Positions 1-11,398 of a stretch of DNA of 64,000 nucleotides are shown piece after piece. Every line of letters begins with the position of its first letter. The stretch's first letter is position 1. The DNA is from Colletes latitarsis (Eukaryota > Arthropoda > Insecta > Hymenoptera > Colletidae). A program made the translations under genes and the position numbers. The stretch is from NCBI RefSeq assembly GCF_051014445.1, contig NW_027488368.1, positions 496,001 to 560,000 on the forward strand, given 5' to 3'. The notes beneath the pieces are model-generated. The model searched no databases, was not told the DNA's origin, and saw only the letters and a list, made by a program, of their open reading frames with translations.

Positions 1-2146
1 CTAGGTTAGGTCTGGGATTTGCTCTCATCAGGCTCATTCTTTCGCATATTTCTCATACTTGATGGCTAGATCCTGGGCTATTTCTGGATTGGATCACGTA
101 GTAAAGTGGTACCACACTGAAACATTTAATGAAACCTGGTCTGGATAAATATTTTAGAGCATAACGCATCTTAGGTCTGGGTTAGGTCTAAGATTTGCCC
201 TCATCAGGCTCACAGTTTCGCGTTTTTCACTTTCTTGTTGAACAGATCCTGGGTTTTGTCTGGTTTGGATCACGAAGTAGTGTGGTACCACACTGAAACA
301 GTCCATTAATCCTGGTTTCGCTCAATATTTTAGAGGATAACGCATGTTAGGTCTAAGTTAGGTCTGGGATTTGCTCTCATCAGGCTCATTCTTTCGCATT
401 CTTCACATACTTGTTGAACTGATCCTGGGTTTTTTCTGGTTTGGATCACGTAGTAGTGTGGTACCACACTGAAACAGTCCATTAAACCTGGTTTCGCTCA
501 ATATTTTAGAGGATAACGCAAGTTAAGTCAGGGATAGGTCTGGGATTTGCCCTCATCAAGCTCATACTTTCGCGTTTTTCACATACTTGTTGAACAGATC
601 CTGGGTTTTTTCTGGTTTGAATCACGTAGTAGTGTGGTACCACACTGAAGCAGTCCATTAAACCTGGTTTGGATCAATATTTTAGAGGATAACGCATGTT
701 AGGTCTAGGTTAGGTCTGGGATTTTCACTCATCAGACTCATACTTTCGCATTCTTCACATACTTGTTGAACGGATCCTGGGTTTTTTCTGGTGTGGATCA
801 CGTAGTAATGTGGTACCACACTGAAACAGTCGATTAAACCTGGTTTCGATCAATATTTTAGAGGACAACGCAAGTTAGGTCTGGGATAGGTCTGGGATTT
901 GACCTCATCAGACTCATACTTTCGCACACTTCACATACTCGTTGAACAGATCCTGGGTTATTTTCTGGTTTGGATCACGTAGTAATGTGGTACCACACTG
1001 AAACAGTCGATTAAACCTGGTTTCGATCAATATTTTAGAGGACAACGCAAGTTAGGTCTGGGATAGGTCTGGGATTTGACCTCATCAGACTCATACTTTC
1101 GCACACTTCACATACTTGTTGAACTGATCCTGGGTTTTTTCTGGTTTGGATCACGTAGTAGTGTGGTACCACACTGAAACAGTCCATTAAACCTGGTTTC
1201 GCTCAATATTTTAGAGGATAACGCAAGTTAAGTCTGGGATAGGTCTGGGATTTGCCCTCATCAGGCTCATACTTTCGCATCCTTCACATACTTGTTGAAC
1301 GGATCCTGGGTTTTTTCTGGTTTGGATCACGTAGTAATGTGGTACCACACTGAAACAGTCCATCAAACCTGGTTTCGATCAATATTTTAGAGGATAACGC
1401 ATGTTTGGTCTAGGTAAGGCCTGAGATTTTCACTGATCAGACTCATACTTTCGCACACTTCACATACTCGTTGAACAGATCATGGGTTTTTTCTGGTTTG
1501 GGTCACGTAGTAATGTGGTACCACACTGAAACAGTCGATTAAACCTGGTTTCGATCAATATTTTAGAGGATAACGCAAGCTAGGTCTAGGTTAGGCCTGA
1601 GATTTTCACTGATCAGACTCATACTTTCGCACACTTCACATACTCGTTGAACAGATCATGGGTTTTTTCTGGTTTGGGTCACGTAGTAATGTGGTACCAC
1701 ACTGAAACAGTCGATTAAACCAGGTTTCGATCAATATTTTAGAGGATAACGCATGTTTGGTCTAGGTAAGGCCTGAGATTTTCACTGATCAGACTCATTC
1801 TTTCGCATTCTTCACATACTTGTTGAACTGATCCTGGGTTTTTTCTGGTTTGGATCACGTAGTAGTGTGGTACCACACTGAAACAGTCCATTAAACCTGG
1901 TTTCGCTCAATATTTTAGAGGATAACGCAAGTTAAGTCAGGGATAGGTCTGGGATTTGCCCTCATCAGGCTCATACTTTCGCGTTTTTCACATACCAGTT
2001 GAACAGATCCTGGGTTTTTTCTGGTTTGAATCACGTTGTAGTGTGGTACCACACTGAAGCAGTCCATTAAACCTGGTTTGGATCAATATTTTAGAGGATA
2101 ACGCATGTTAGGTGTAGGTTAGGTCTGGGATTTTCACTCATCAGAC
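1..2146 (+). repeat. Higher-order satellite segment, copy 1 (paralogue at 9253-11398)
   Basis: The sequence from base 1 matches that from 9253 at a constant offset of 9252 until about 2146/11398. There copy 1 reads CAGACACAT and copy 2 reads CAGACTCAT, and the monomer types then differ. Diagnostic variants are shared, such as GTCTAAGTTAGG near 350 and CATACCAGTTG near 1991 (11243 in the copy). I saw no differences in the lines compared by eye. The left boundary is cut by the window edge. Confidence 0.9.
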
Positions 2147-2642
2147 ACATACTTTCGCATTCTTCACATACTTGTTGAACTGATCCTGGGTTTTTTCTGG
2201 TTTGGATCACGTAGTAATGTGGTACCACACTGAAACAGTCCATTAAACCTGGTTTCGCTCAATATTTTAGAGGATAACGCATGTTTGGTCTAGGTTAGGT
2301 CTGGGATTTGCTCTCATCAGGCTCATTCTTTCGCATATTTCTCATACTTGATGGCTAGATCCTGGGCTTTTCCTGGATTGCATCACGTAGTAATGTAGTA
2401 CCACACTGAAACAGTCGATTAAACCTGGTTTCGATCAATATTTTAGAGGACAACGCAAGTTAGGTCTGGGATAGGTCTGGGATTTGACCTCATCAGACTC
2501 ATACTTTCGCACACTTCACATACTCGTTGAACAGATCCTGGGTTATTTTCTGGTTTGGATCACGTGGTAATGTGGGACCACACTGAAACAGTCAATTAAA
2601 CCTGGTTTCGATCAATATTTTAGAGAATAATTCATGTTAGGT

Positions 2643-3620
2643 CTAGGTTAGGTCTGGGATTTGCTCTCATCAGGCTCATTCTTTCGCATATTTCTCATAC
2701 TTGATGGCTAGATCCTGGGCTATTTCTGGATTGGATCACGTAGTAAAGTGGTACCACACTGAAACATTCAATGAAACCTGGTCTGGATAAATGTTTTAGA
2801 GCATAACGCATCTTAGGTCTGGGTTAGGTCTAAGATTTGCCCTCATCAGGCTCACAGTTTCGCGTTTTTCACTTTCTTGTTGAACAGATCCTGGGTTTTG
2901 TCTGGTTTGGATCACGAAGTAGTGTGGTACCACACTGAAACAGTCCATTAATCCTGGTTTCGCTCAATATTTTAGAGGATAACGCATGTTAGGTCTAGGT
3001 TAGGTCTGGGATTTGCTCTCATCAGGCTCATTCTTTCGCATTCTTCACATACTTGTTGAACTGATCCTGGGTTTTTTCTGGTTTGGATCACGTAGTAGTG
3101 TGGTACCACACTGAAACAGTCCATTAAACCTGGTTTCGCTCAATATTTTAGAGGATAACGCAAGTTAAGTCAGGGATAGGTCTGGGATTTGCCCTCATCA
3201 GGCTCATACTTTTGCGTTTTTCACATACTTGTTGAACAGATCCTGGGTTTTTTCTGGTTTGAATCACGTAGTAGTGTGGTACCACACTGAAGCAGTCCAT
3301 TAAACCTGGTTTGGATCAATATTTTAGAGGATAACGCATGTTAGGTCTAGGTTAGGTCTGGGATTTTCACTCATCAGACTCATACTTTCGCATTCTTCAC
3401 ATACCTGTTGAACGGATCCTGGGTTTTTTCTGGTGTGGATCACGTAGTAATGTGGTACCACACTGAAACAGTCGATTAAACCTGGTTTCGATCAATATTT
3501 TAGAGGACAACGCAAGTTAGGTCTGGGATAGGTCTGGGATTTGACCTCATCAGACTCATACTTTCGCACACTTCACATACTCGTTGAACAGATCCTGGGT
3601 TATTTTCTGGCTTGGATCAC
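2643..3620 (+). repeat. Partial higher-order copy of bases 1-978
   Basis: Offset 2642 (15 monomers). The same order of monomer types is seen as at the window start, with scattered substitutions (for example ATGTTTTAGAGC for ATATTTTAGAGC near 2790). Similarity ends when this copy switches to the GTGGGACCACACT variant near 3620. Confidence 0.8.
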
Positions 3621-4747
3621 GTAGTAATGTGGGACCACACTGAAACAGTCAATTAAACCTGGTTCGATCAATATTTTAGAGAATAATTCATGCTAGGTCT
3701 AGGTTAGGTCTGGGATTTGCTCTCATCAGGCTCATTCTTTCGCATATTTCTCATACTTGATGGCTAGATCCTGGGCTCTTTCAGGATTGGAACACGTATT
3801 ATTGTTGTACCACACTGAAGCAGTCCATTAAACCTGGTCTTGATAAATATTTTAGAGGATAACGCATGTTAGGTCTAGGTTAGGTCTGGGATTTGCTCTC
3901 ATCAGGCTCATTCTTTCGCATTCTTCACATACTTGTTGAACTGATCCTGGGTTTTTTCTGGTTTGGATCACGTAGTAGTGTGGTACCACACTGAAACAGT
4001 CCATTAAACCTGGTTTCGCTCAATATTTTAGAGGATATCGCATGTTAGGTCTAGGTTAGACCTGGGATTTGCTCTCATCAGGCTCATTCTTTCGCATTCT
4101 TCACATACTTGTTGAACTGATCCTGGGTTTTTTCTGGTTTGGATCACGAAGTAATGTGGGACCACACTGAGACAGTCAATTAAACCTGGTTTCGATCAAT
4201 ATTTTGGAGAATAATTCATGTTAGGTTAGGGTTAGGTCTAGGATTTGCTCTCATCAGGCTCATTCTTTCGCAGATTTCTCATACTTCATGGCTAGATCCT
4301 GGACTGTTTCTGGATTGTATCACGTAGTAATGTGGTACCACACTGAAACAGTCGATTAAACCTGGTTTCGATCAATATTTTAGAGGATAACGCAAGATAA
4401 GTCTGGGATAGGTCTGGGATTTGTCCTCATCAGACTCATACTTTCGCGTTTTTCACATACTTGTTGAACAGATCCTGGGTTTTTTCTGGTTTGGATCACG
4501 TAGTAGTGTGGTACCACACTGAAACAGTCCATTAAACCTGGTTGCGATCAATATCTTAGAGGATAACACATGCTAGGTCTGGATTAGGTCTAGGATTTGC
4601 CCTCATCAGGCTCATTCTTTCGCATATTTCTCACACTTGATGGCTAGATCCTGGGCTTTTTCTGGATTGTATCACGTAGTATTGTGGTACCACACTGAAA
4701 CATTCAATTAAACCTGGTCTTGATAAATATTTTAGAGGATAACGCAA

Positions 4748-4758
4748 GTTTGTTCTGG
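4748..4758 (+). repeat. Target-site duplication, 5' copy, R1-clade element 1
   Basis: GTTTGTTCTGG here is repeated at 5910-5920 directly after the poly(A) tail, where the satellite resumes as GATAGGTCTGGG. In the satellite this is the position of GTTAGGTCTGG. Three bases (AAT, 4759-4761) lie between this copy and recognisable ORF2 sequence. Confidence 0.93.
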
Positions 4759-4762
4759 AATG

Positions 4763-5365
4763 CACCGCGTCGACCGTCGCGCGGGGGTGGGGGCGGTCCC
4801 GGGCGGGCAGGAACCTGCTTGGGGCGATTTGAAGCGCCAGGCCCGGCAGTCCGTGTTGCTCGCGTGGCAGGAGCGGCTGGCTCTGCCAACCGCGGGGCAC
4901 CGGACTGTCGGGGCTGTTCGGCCACTCCTGAAGGTGTGGCTGGACAGAGGCCATGGCAGCCTCACCTACCGGCTGGCACAGGTATTTTCCGGGCATGGCA
5001 GCTTCGGAAGATACCTGTGCCGGATAGGGAAGGAGCCGACGGCGCGTTGCTGCCACTGCGACGCTGAGCAGGACACGGCGGATCATACCCTGGAGGTATG
5101 CCCCGCGTGGGAGGGGGAGCGCCGTGTCCTGGTCGGCGTCGTCGGGCGGGATGTCTCGCTGCCGGGCGTGGTGCGCGCCATGCTCGGCAGCGAGGAGAAG
5201 TGGAGGGCCGTGGCCTCCTTCTGCGAGAACGTAATGTTGCAGAAGGAGGCCGCGGGGAGGGAGCGCGAGCTTCAGCGGCGCGCTGAAGCTCGCGATCGTG
5301 CGGTGGCCCGAGGTCGTCGCCCGGTCGCGAGGCGTCGCGGGCGGCCGCCTCGGCGTGGCGGATGA
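4763..5365 (+). pseudogene. ORF2 C-terminal remnant of element 1
   Basis: An open frame of about 200 codons corresponding to the last part of the R1-clade ORF2 protein, downstream of the reverse transcriptase. It keeps the C-terminal zinc-binding motif (CCHCDAEQDTADHTLEVC) and the motif CENVMLQKEAAGRE, then runs into an arginine-rich tail ending RRGRPPRRGG. The endonuclease and reverse transcriptase domains are absent, so it is a dead fragment. The ATG at 4760 is formed at the insertion junction and is not a native start. The frame after the palindrome at 5264-5294 agrees with element 3 and differs from element 2, which lacks one base at the centre of that palindrome. Confidence 0.93.
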
Positions 5366-5880
5366 CCTAGGCTGGGAGGGCGGTCCTGAGGGGACCCTCC
5401 TCCCGCCAGGTGGCGCCGGGTCGGACCGGTTGGGGGTAGGAGTGCCTCCCCCTACCGGTCCGACGCAAGGGGAGGCACCCTCGGCGGTCTGGTGCGGCCA
5501 TGAACGCCCGGCCGCCGAGGGGTGGAAACGGGGTCGCGGGCGGTTGCGAGTTGGGGCTCGCAGCCGCCACTAAACGCGGCCCCGGGACGGATAGCGGCGG
5601 GATGGAGTGGCCCCATCCCGCCGCTATGAGGCAGTGTGTCTACTGGGGGGACCGATTGTCCCCCCGGGGGATGGGCGCGAAAGCGCGGGCACGGGGAGGA
5701 TACCGGAAGAATGCTTCGAGCGATTCCCGGTATCCTCCCAAAGCGTGCCGAAGGGTCACCGTGGGGTTTTTAGTGGGTAGGTCCGCGCCTGTCGTTGTAC
5801 GGGCGCGGGGAATCCCACACACCCCTCCCACCTCTCCCCAAGGAGGTGGGAGGGAGTCTTTCGAAGATTTTCACCACGAC

Positions 5881-5909
<29 letters not shown>
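5366..5909 (+). other. 3' untranslated region and poly(A) of element 1
   Basis: Conserved with the 3' ends of elements 2 and 3. It contains GC-rich inverted repeats (CCGGTAGGGGG-type, a TAGCGGCGGGA/TCCCGCCGCTA stem, and a CCGGTATCCTCCC stem), then TCGTCGTG-like sequence and 29 A residues. These probably form the RNA structure used as the reverse transcription start signal. That role is inferred from the family. Confidence 0.85.
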
Positions 5910-5913
<4 letters not shown>

Positions 5914-7465
5914 GTTCTGGGATAGGTCTGGGATTTGCCCTCATCAGGCTCATACTTTCGCGTTTCTCACATACTTGTTGAACAGATCCTGGGTTTTTTC
6001 TGGTTTGAGTCACGTTGTAATGTGGTACCACACTGAAACAGTCGATTAAACCAGGTTTCGATCAATATTTTTGAGGATAACGCATGTTAGGTCTGGGTTA
6101 GGCCTGGGATTTTCACTCATCAGACTCATACTTTTGCATTCTTCACATACTTGTTGAACGGATCCTGGGTTTTTCCTGGTTTGGATCACGTAGTACAGTG
6201 GTGCCACAACTAAAACAATCAATTAACCCTGGTTTCGATCATTATTTTAGAGGACAACGCAAGTTAAGTCTGGGATAGGTCTGGGATTTGCCCTCATCAG
6301 GGTCATACTTTCGCAGTTCTAACATACATGTTGACCTGATCGAGTGTTTTTTCTGCTTTGGATCACGTAGTAAAGTGGTACCACACTGAAACAGCCCATT
6401 AAACCTGGTTTGGATCAATATTTTAGAGGATAACGCATGTTAGGTCTAGGTTAGGTTTGGGATTTTCACTCATCAGACTCATACTTTCGCATTCTTCACA
6501 TACTTGTTGAACGGATCCTGGGTTTTTTCTGGTTTGGATCACGTAGTAAAGTGGTACCACACTGAAGCAGTCCATTAAACCTGGTTTGGATCAATATTTT
6601 AGAGGATAACGCATGTTAGGTTTGGGTTAGGTCTAGGATTTGCCCTCGTCAAGCTCATACTTTCGCATATTTCTCATACTTCATGGCTAGATCCTGGGCT
6701 GTTTCAGGATTGTATCACGTAGTAATGTGGTAACACACCGAAACATTCAGTTAAACCTGGTTTTGATAAATATTTTTGAGGATAGCGCATGTTAGGTCTG
6801 GGTTAGGTCTGGGATTTGCCCCCATCAGGCTCATACTTTCGCATATTTCTTATACTTCATGGATAGATCCTGGGCTATTTTCTGGTTTGGATCACATAGT
6901 AATGTGGTACCACACTGAAACAGTCGATTAAACCAGGTTTCGATCTATATTGTTGCGGATAACGCATGTTAGGTCTAGGTTAGGTCTGGGATTTGCTCTC
7001 ATCAGGCTCATTCTTTCGCATATTTCTCATACTTGATGGCTAGATCCTGGGCTGTTTCTGGATTGTATCACGTAGTAATGTGGTACCACGCTGAAACAGT
7101 CAATTAAACCTGGTTTCGATCAATATTTTAGAGGATAATGCAAGTTAGGTCTGGGATAGGTCTAGGATTTGCCCTCATCACGCTCTCACTTTCGCATATT
7201 TCTCATACTTCATGGCTAGAACCTGGGCTATTTCTGGATTGGATCACGTAGTAAAGTGGTACCACACTGAAACATTCAATGAAACCTGGTCCGGATAAAT
7301 ATTTTAGAGGATAACGCATCTTAGGTCTGGGTTAGGTCTAAGATTTGCCCTCATCAGGCTCACAGTTTCGCGTTTTTCACATTCTTGTGGGCCGGTTCCT
7401 GGGTTTTGACTGGTTTGGAACACGAAGTAGTGTGGTACCACACTGAAACAGTCCATTAAACCTGG

Positions 7466-8169
7466 TTTCGCTCAATATTTTAGAGGATAACGCATGTTAG
7501 GCCTAGGTTAGGTCTGGGATTTGCTCTCATCAGGCTCATTCTTTCGCATATTTCTCATACTTGATGGCTAGATCCTGGGCTTTCTCTGGATTGCATCACG
7601 TAGTAATGTAGTACCACACTGAAACAGTCAATGAAACCTGGTTTCCATCAATATTTTAGAGGACAACGCAAGTTAGGTCTAGGTAAGGCCTGAGATTTTC
7701 ACTGATCAGACTCATACTTTCGCATCCTTCACATACTTGTTGAACGGATCCTGGGTTTTTTCTGGTTTGGATCACGTAGTAATGTGGTACCACACTGAAA
7801 CAGTCGATTAAACCTGGTTTCGCTCAATATTTTAGAGGATAACGCACGTTAGGTCTAGGTTAGGTCTGGGATTTGCTCTCATCAGGCTCATTCTTTCGCA
7901 TATTTCTCATACTTGATGGCTAGATCCTGGGCTTTTTCTGGATTGCATGACGTAGTAATGTAGTACCACACTGAAACAGTCAATGAAACCTGGTTTCCAT
8001 CAATATTTTAGAGGACAACGCAAGTTAGGTCTAGGTAAGGCCTGAGATTTACACTGATCAGACTCATACTTTCGCATCCTTCACATACTTGTTGAACGGA
8101 TCCTGGGTTTTTTCTGGTTTGGATCACGTAGTAATGTGGTACCACACTGAAACAGTCCATCAAACCTGG
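7466..8169 (+). repeat. Tandem duplication of a satellite dimer (2 x 352 bp)
   Basis: The two-monomer unit with the GTAGTACCACACT, GTTTCCATCA and AGGTAAGGCCTGAG variants recurs at an offset of 352 bp (GTTTCCATCA at 7641 and 7993). Boundaries are approximate. Confidence 0.75.
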
Positions 8170-9252
8170 TTTCGATCAATATTTTAGAGGATAACGCATG
8201 TTTGGTCTAGGTAAGGCCTGAGATTTTCACTGATCAGACTCATACTTTCGCACACTTCACATACTCGTTGAACAGATCATGGGTTTTTTCTGGTTTGGGT
8301 CACGTAGTAATGTGGTACCACACTGAAACAGTCGATTAAACCAGGTTTCGATCAATATTTTAGAGGATAACGCAAGCTAGGTCTAGGTTAGGCCTGAGAT
8401 TTTCACTGATCAGACTCATACTTTCGCACACTTCACATACTCGTTGAACAGATCATGGGTTTTTTCTGGTTTGGGTCACGTAGTAATGTGGTACCACACT
8501 GAAACAGTCGATTAAACCTGGTTTCGATCAATATTTTAGAGGATAACGCAAGCTAGGTCTAGGTTAGGCCTGGGATTTTCACTGATCAGACTCATACTTT
8601 CGCATTCTGCACATACTTGCTGAACGGATCCTGGGTTTTTTCTGGTTTGGATCACGTAGTAATGTGGGACCACACTGGAACAATCGATTAAACCTGGTTT
8701 CCATCAATATCTTAGAGGACAACGCAAGTTCGGTCTGGGATAGGACTGGGATTTGCCCTCATCAGGCTCATACTTTCGCGTTTTTCACATACTTGTTGAA
8801 CAGATCCTGGGTTTTTTCTGGTTTGTATCACGTAGTAGTGTGGTACCACACTGAAACAGTCCATTAAACCTGGTTTCGCTCAATATTTTAGAGGATAACG
8901 CATGTTTGGTCTAGGTTAGGTCTGGGATTTGCTCTCATCAGGCTCATTCTTTCGCATATTTCTCATACTTGATGGCTAGATCCTGGATTGCATCACGTAG
9001 TAATGTAGTACCACACTGAAACAGTCGATTAAACCTGGTTTCGATCAATATTTTAGAGGACAACGCAAGTTAGGTCTGGGATAGGTCTGGGATTTGACCT
9101 CATCAGACTCATACTTTCGCACACTTCACATACACGTTGGACAGATCCTGGGTTATTTTCTGGTTTGGATCACGTAGTAATGTGGGACCACACTGAAACA
9201 GTCAATTAAACCTGGTTTCGATCAATATTTTAGAGAATAATTCATGTTAGGT

Positions 9253-11398
9253 CTAGGTTAGGTCTGGGATTTGCTCTCATCAGGCTCATTCTTTCGCATA
9301 TTTCTCATACTTGATGGCTAGATCCTGGGCTATTTCTGGATTGGATCACGTAGTAAAGTGGTACCACACTGAAACATTTAATGAAACCTGGTCTGGATAA
9401 ATATTTTAGAGCATAACGCATCTTAGGTCTGGGTTAGGTCTAAGATTTGCCCTCATCAGGCTCACAGTTTCGCGTTTTTCACTTTCTTGTTGAACAGATC
9501 CTGGGTTTTGTCTGGTTTGGATCACGAAGTAGTGTGGTACCACACTGAAACAGTCCATTAATCCTGGTTTCGCTCAATATTTTAGAGGATAACGCATGTT
9601 AGGTCTAAGTTAGGTCTGGGATTTGCTCTCATCAGGCTCATTCTTTCGCATTCTTCACATACTTGTTGAACTGATCCTGGGTTTTTTCTGGTTTGGATCA
9701 CGTAGTAGTGTGGTACCACACTGAAACAGTCCATTAAACCTGGTTTCGCTCAATATTTTAGAGGATAACGCAAGTTAAGTCAGGGATAGGTCTGGGATTT
9801 GCCCTCATCAAGCTCATACTTTCGCGTTTTTCACATACTTGTTGAACAGATCCTGGGTTTTTTCTGGTTTGAATCACGTAGTAGTGTGGTACCACACTGA
9901 AGCAGTCCATTAAACCTGGTTTGGATCAATATTTTAGAGGATAACGCATGTTAGGTCTAGGTTAGGTCTGGGATTTTCACTCATCAGACTCATACTTTCG
10001 CATTCTTCACATACTTGTTGAACGGATCCTGGGTTTTTTCTGGTGTGGATCACGTAGTAATGTGGTACCACACTGAAACAGTCGATTAAACCTGGTTTCG
10101 ATCAATATTTTAGAGGACAACGCAAGTTAGGTCTGGGATAGGTCTGGGATTTGACCTCATCAGACTCATACTTTCGCACACTTCACATACTCGTTGAACA
10201 GATCCTGGGTTATTTTCTGGTTTGGATCACGTAGTAATGTGGTACCACACTGAAACAGTCGATTAAACCTGGTTTCGATCAATATTTTAGAGGACAACGC
10301 AAGTTAGGTCTGGGATAGGTCTGGGATTTGACCTCATCAGACTCATACTTTCGCACACTTCACATACTTGTTGAACTGATCCTGGGTTTTTTCTGGTTTG
10401 GATCACGTAGTAGTGTGGTACCACACTGAAACAGTCCATTAAACCTGGTTTCGCTCAATATTTTAGAGGATAACGCAAGTTAAGTCTGGGATAGGTCTGG
10501 GATTTGCCCTCATCAGGCTCATACTTTCGCATCCTTCACATACTTGTTGAACGGATCCTGGGTTTTTTCTGGTTTGGATCACGTAGTAATGTGGTACCAC
10601 ACTGAAACAGTCCATCAAACCTGGTTTCGATCAATATTTTAGAGGATAACGCATGTTTGGTCTAGGTAAGGCCTGAGATTTTCACTGATCAGACTCATAC
10701 TTTCGCACACTTCACATACTCGTTGAACAGATCATGGGTTTTTTCTGGTTTGGGTCACGTAGTAATGTGGTACCACACTGAAACAGTCGATTAAACCTGG
10801 TTTCGATCAATATTTTAGAGGATAACGCAAGCTAGGTCTAGGTTAGGCCTGAGATTTTCACTGATCAGACTCATACTTTCGCACACTTCACATACTCGTT
10901 GAACAGATCATGGGTTTTTTCTGGTTTGGGTCACGTAGTAATGTGGTACCACACTGAAACAGTCGATTAAACCAGGTTTCGATCAATATTTTAGAGGATA
11001 ACGCATGTTTGGTCTAGGTAAGGCCTGAGATTTTCACTGATCAGACTCATTCTTTCGCATTCTTCACATACTTGTTGAACTGATCCTGGGTTTTTTCTGG
11101 TTTGGATCACGTAGTAGTGTGGTACCACACTGAAACAGTCCATTAAACCTGGTTTCGCTCAATATTTTAGAGGATAACGCAAGTTAAGTCAGGGATAGGT
11201 CTGGGATTTGCCCTCATCAGGCTCATACTTTCGCGTTTTTCACATACCAGTTGAACAGATCCTGGGTTTTTTCTGGTTTGAATCACGTTGTAGTGTGGTA
11301 CCACACTGAAGCAGTCCATTAAACCTGGTTTGGATCAATATTTTAGAGGATAACGCATGTTAGGTGTAGGTTAGGTCTGGGATTTTCACTCATCAGAC
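9253..11398 (+). repeat. Higher-order satellite segment, copy 2 (paralogue of 1-2146)
   Basis: See the segment at 1-2146. The offset of 9252 bp minus the 1162 bp added by element 1 is close to 46 monomers. So this 12-monomer module was copied as a block within the array, and element 1 now lies between the two copies. Confidence 0.9.

Larger units (their letters stand above)
1..4758 (+). repeat. 176-bp satellite array, block A (G-rich strand on +)
   Basis: About 27 head-to-tail monomers. The spacing of the conserved GGTACC site is 176 bp (286, 462, 638, 814). Each monomer has, in order: a pair of telomere-like 11-mers (TTAGGTCTAGG then TTAGGTCTGGG, for example 2989-3010), a TCATCAGGCTCAT segment, CTTTCGCA followed by a variable segment ending CATACTTG, TCCTGGG plus a T-rich run, GGATCACGTAGTA, the palindrome around GGTACC, AAACAGTC, AACCTGGTTTCGATCAATATTTTAGAGGATAACGC. 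(The last stretch is written as one region; its bases vary.) Monomers fall into recurring variant types, giving higher-order repeats. There are no genes; the 60-70-residue frames that appear are reads through one or two monomers. Confidence 0.97.
4759..5909 (+). mobile_element. R1-clade non-LTR retrotransposon, 5'-truncated copy (element 1)
   Basis: A GC-rich 1.15-kb insertion in AT-richer satellite. It matches the 3' fifth of elements 2 and 3: the end of ORF2, the 3' untranslated region and a 29-nt poly(A) at 5881-5909. The copy begins at the equivalent of ORF2 codon about 861, a typical 5' truncation from incomplete target-primed reverse transcription. An 11-bp target duplication flanks it. 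It lies in the same orientation relative to the satellite G-rich strand as element 3. It cannot transpose by itself. Confidence 0.96.

Noticed and set aside
1..4758. CRISPR-like regular repetition
   Set aside because: The repeat is a contiguous 176-bp monomer with no unique spacers, in a eukaryotic context.
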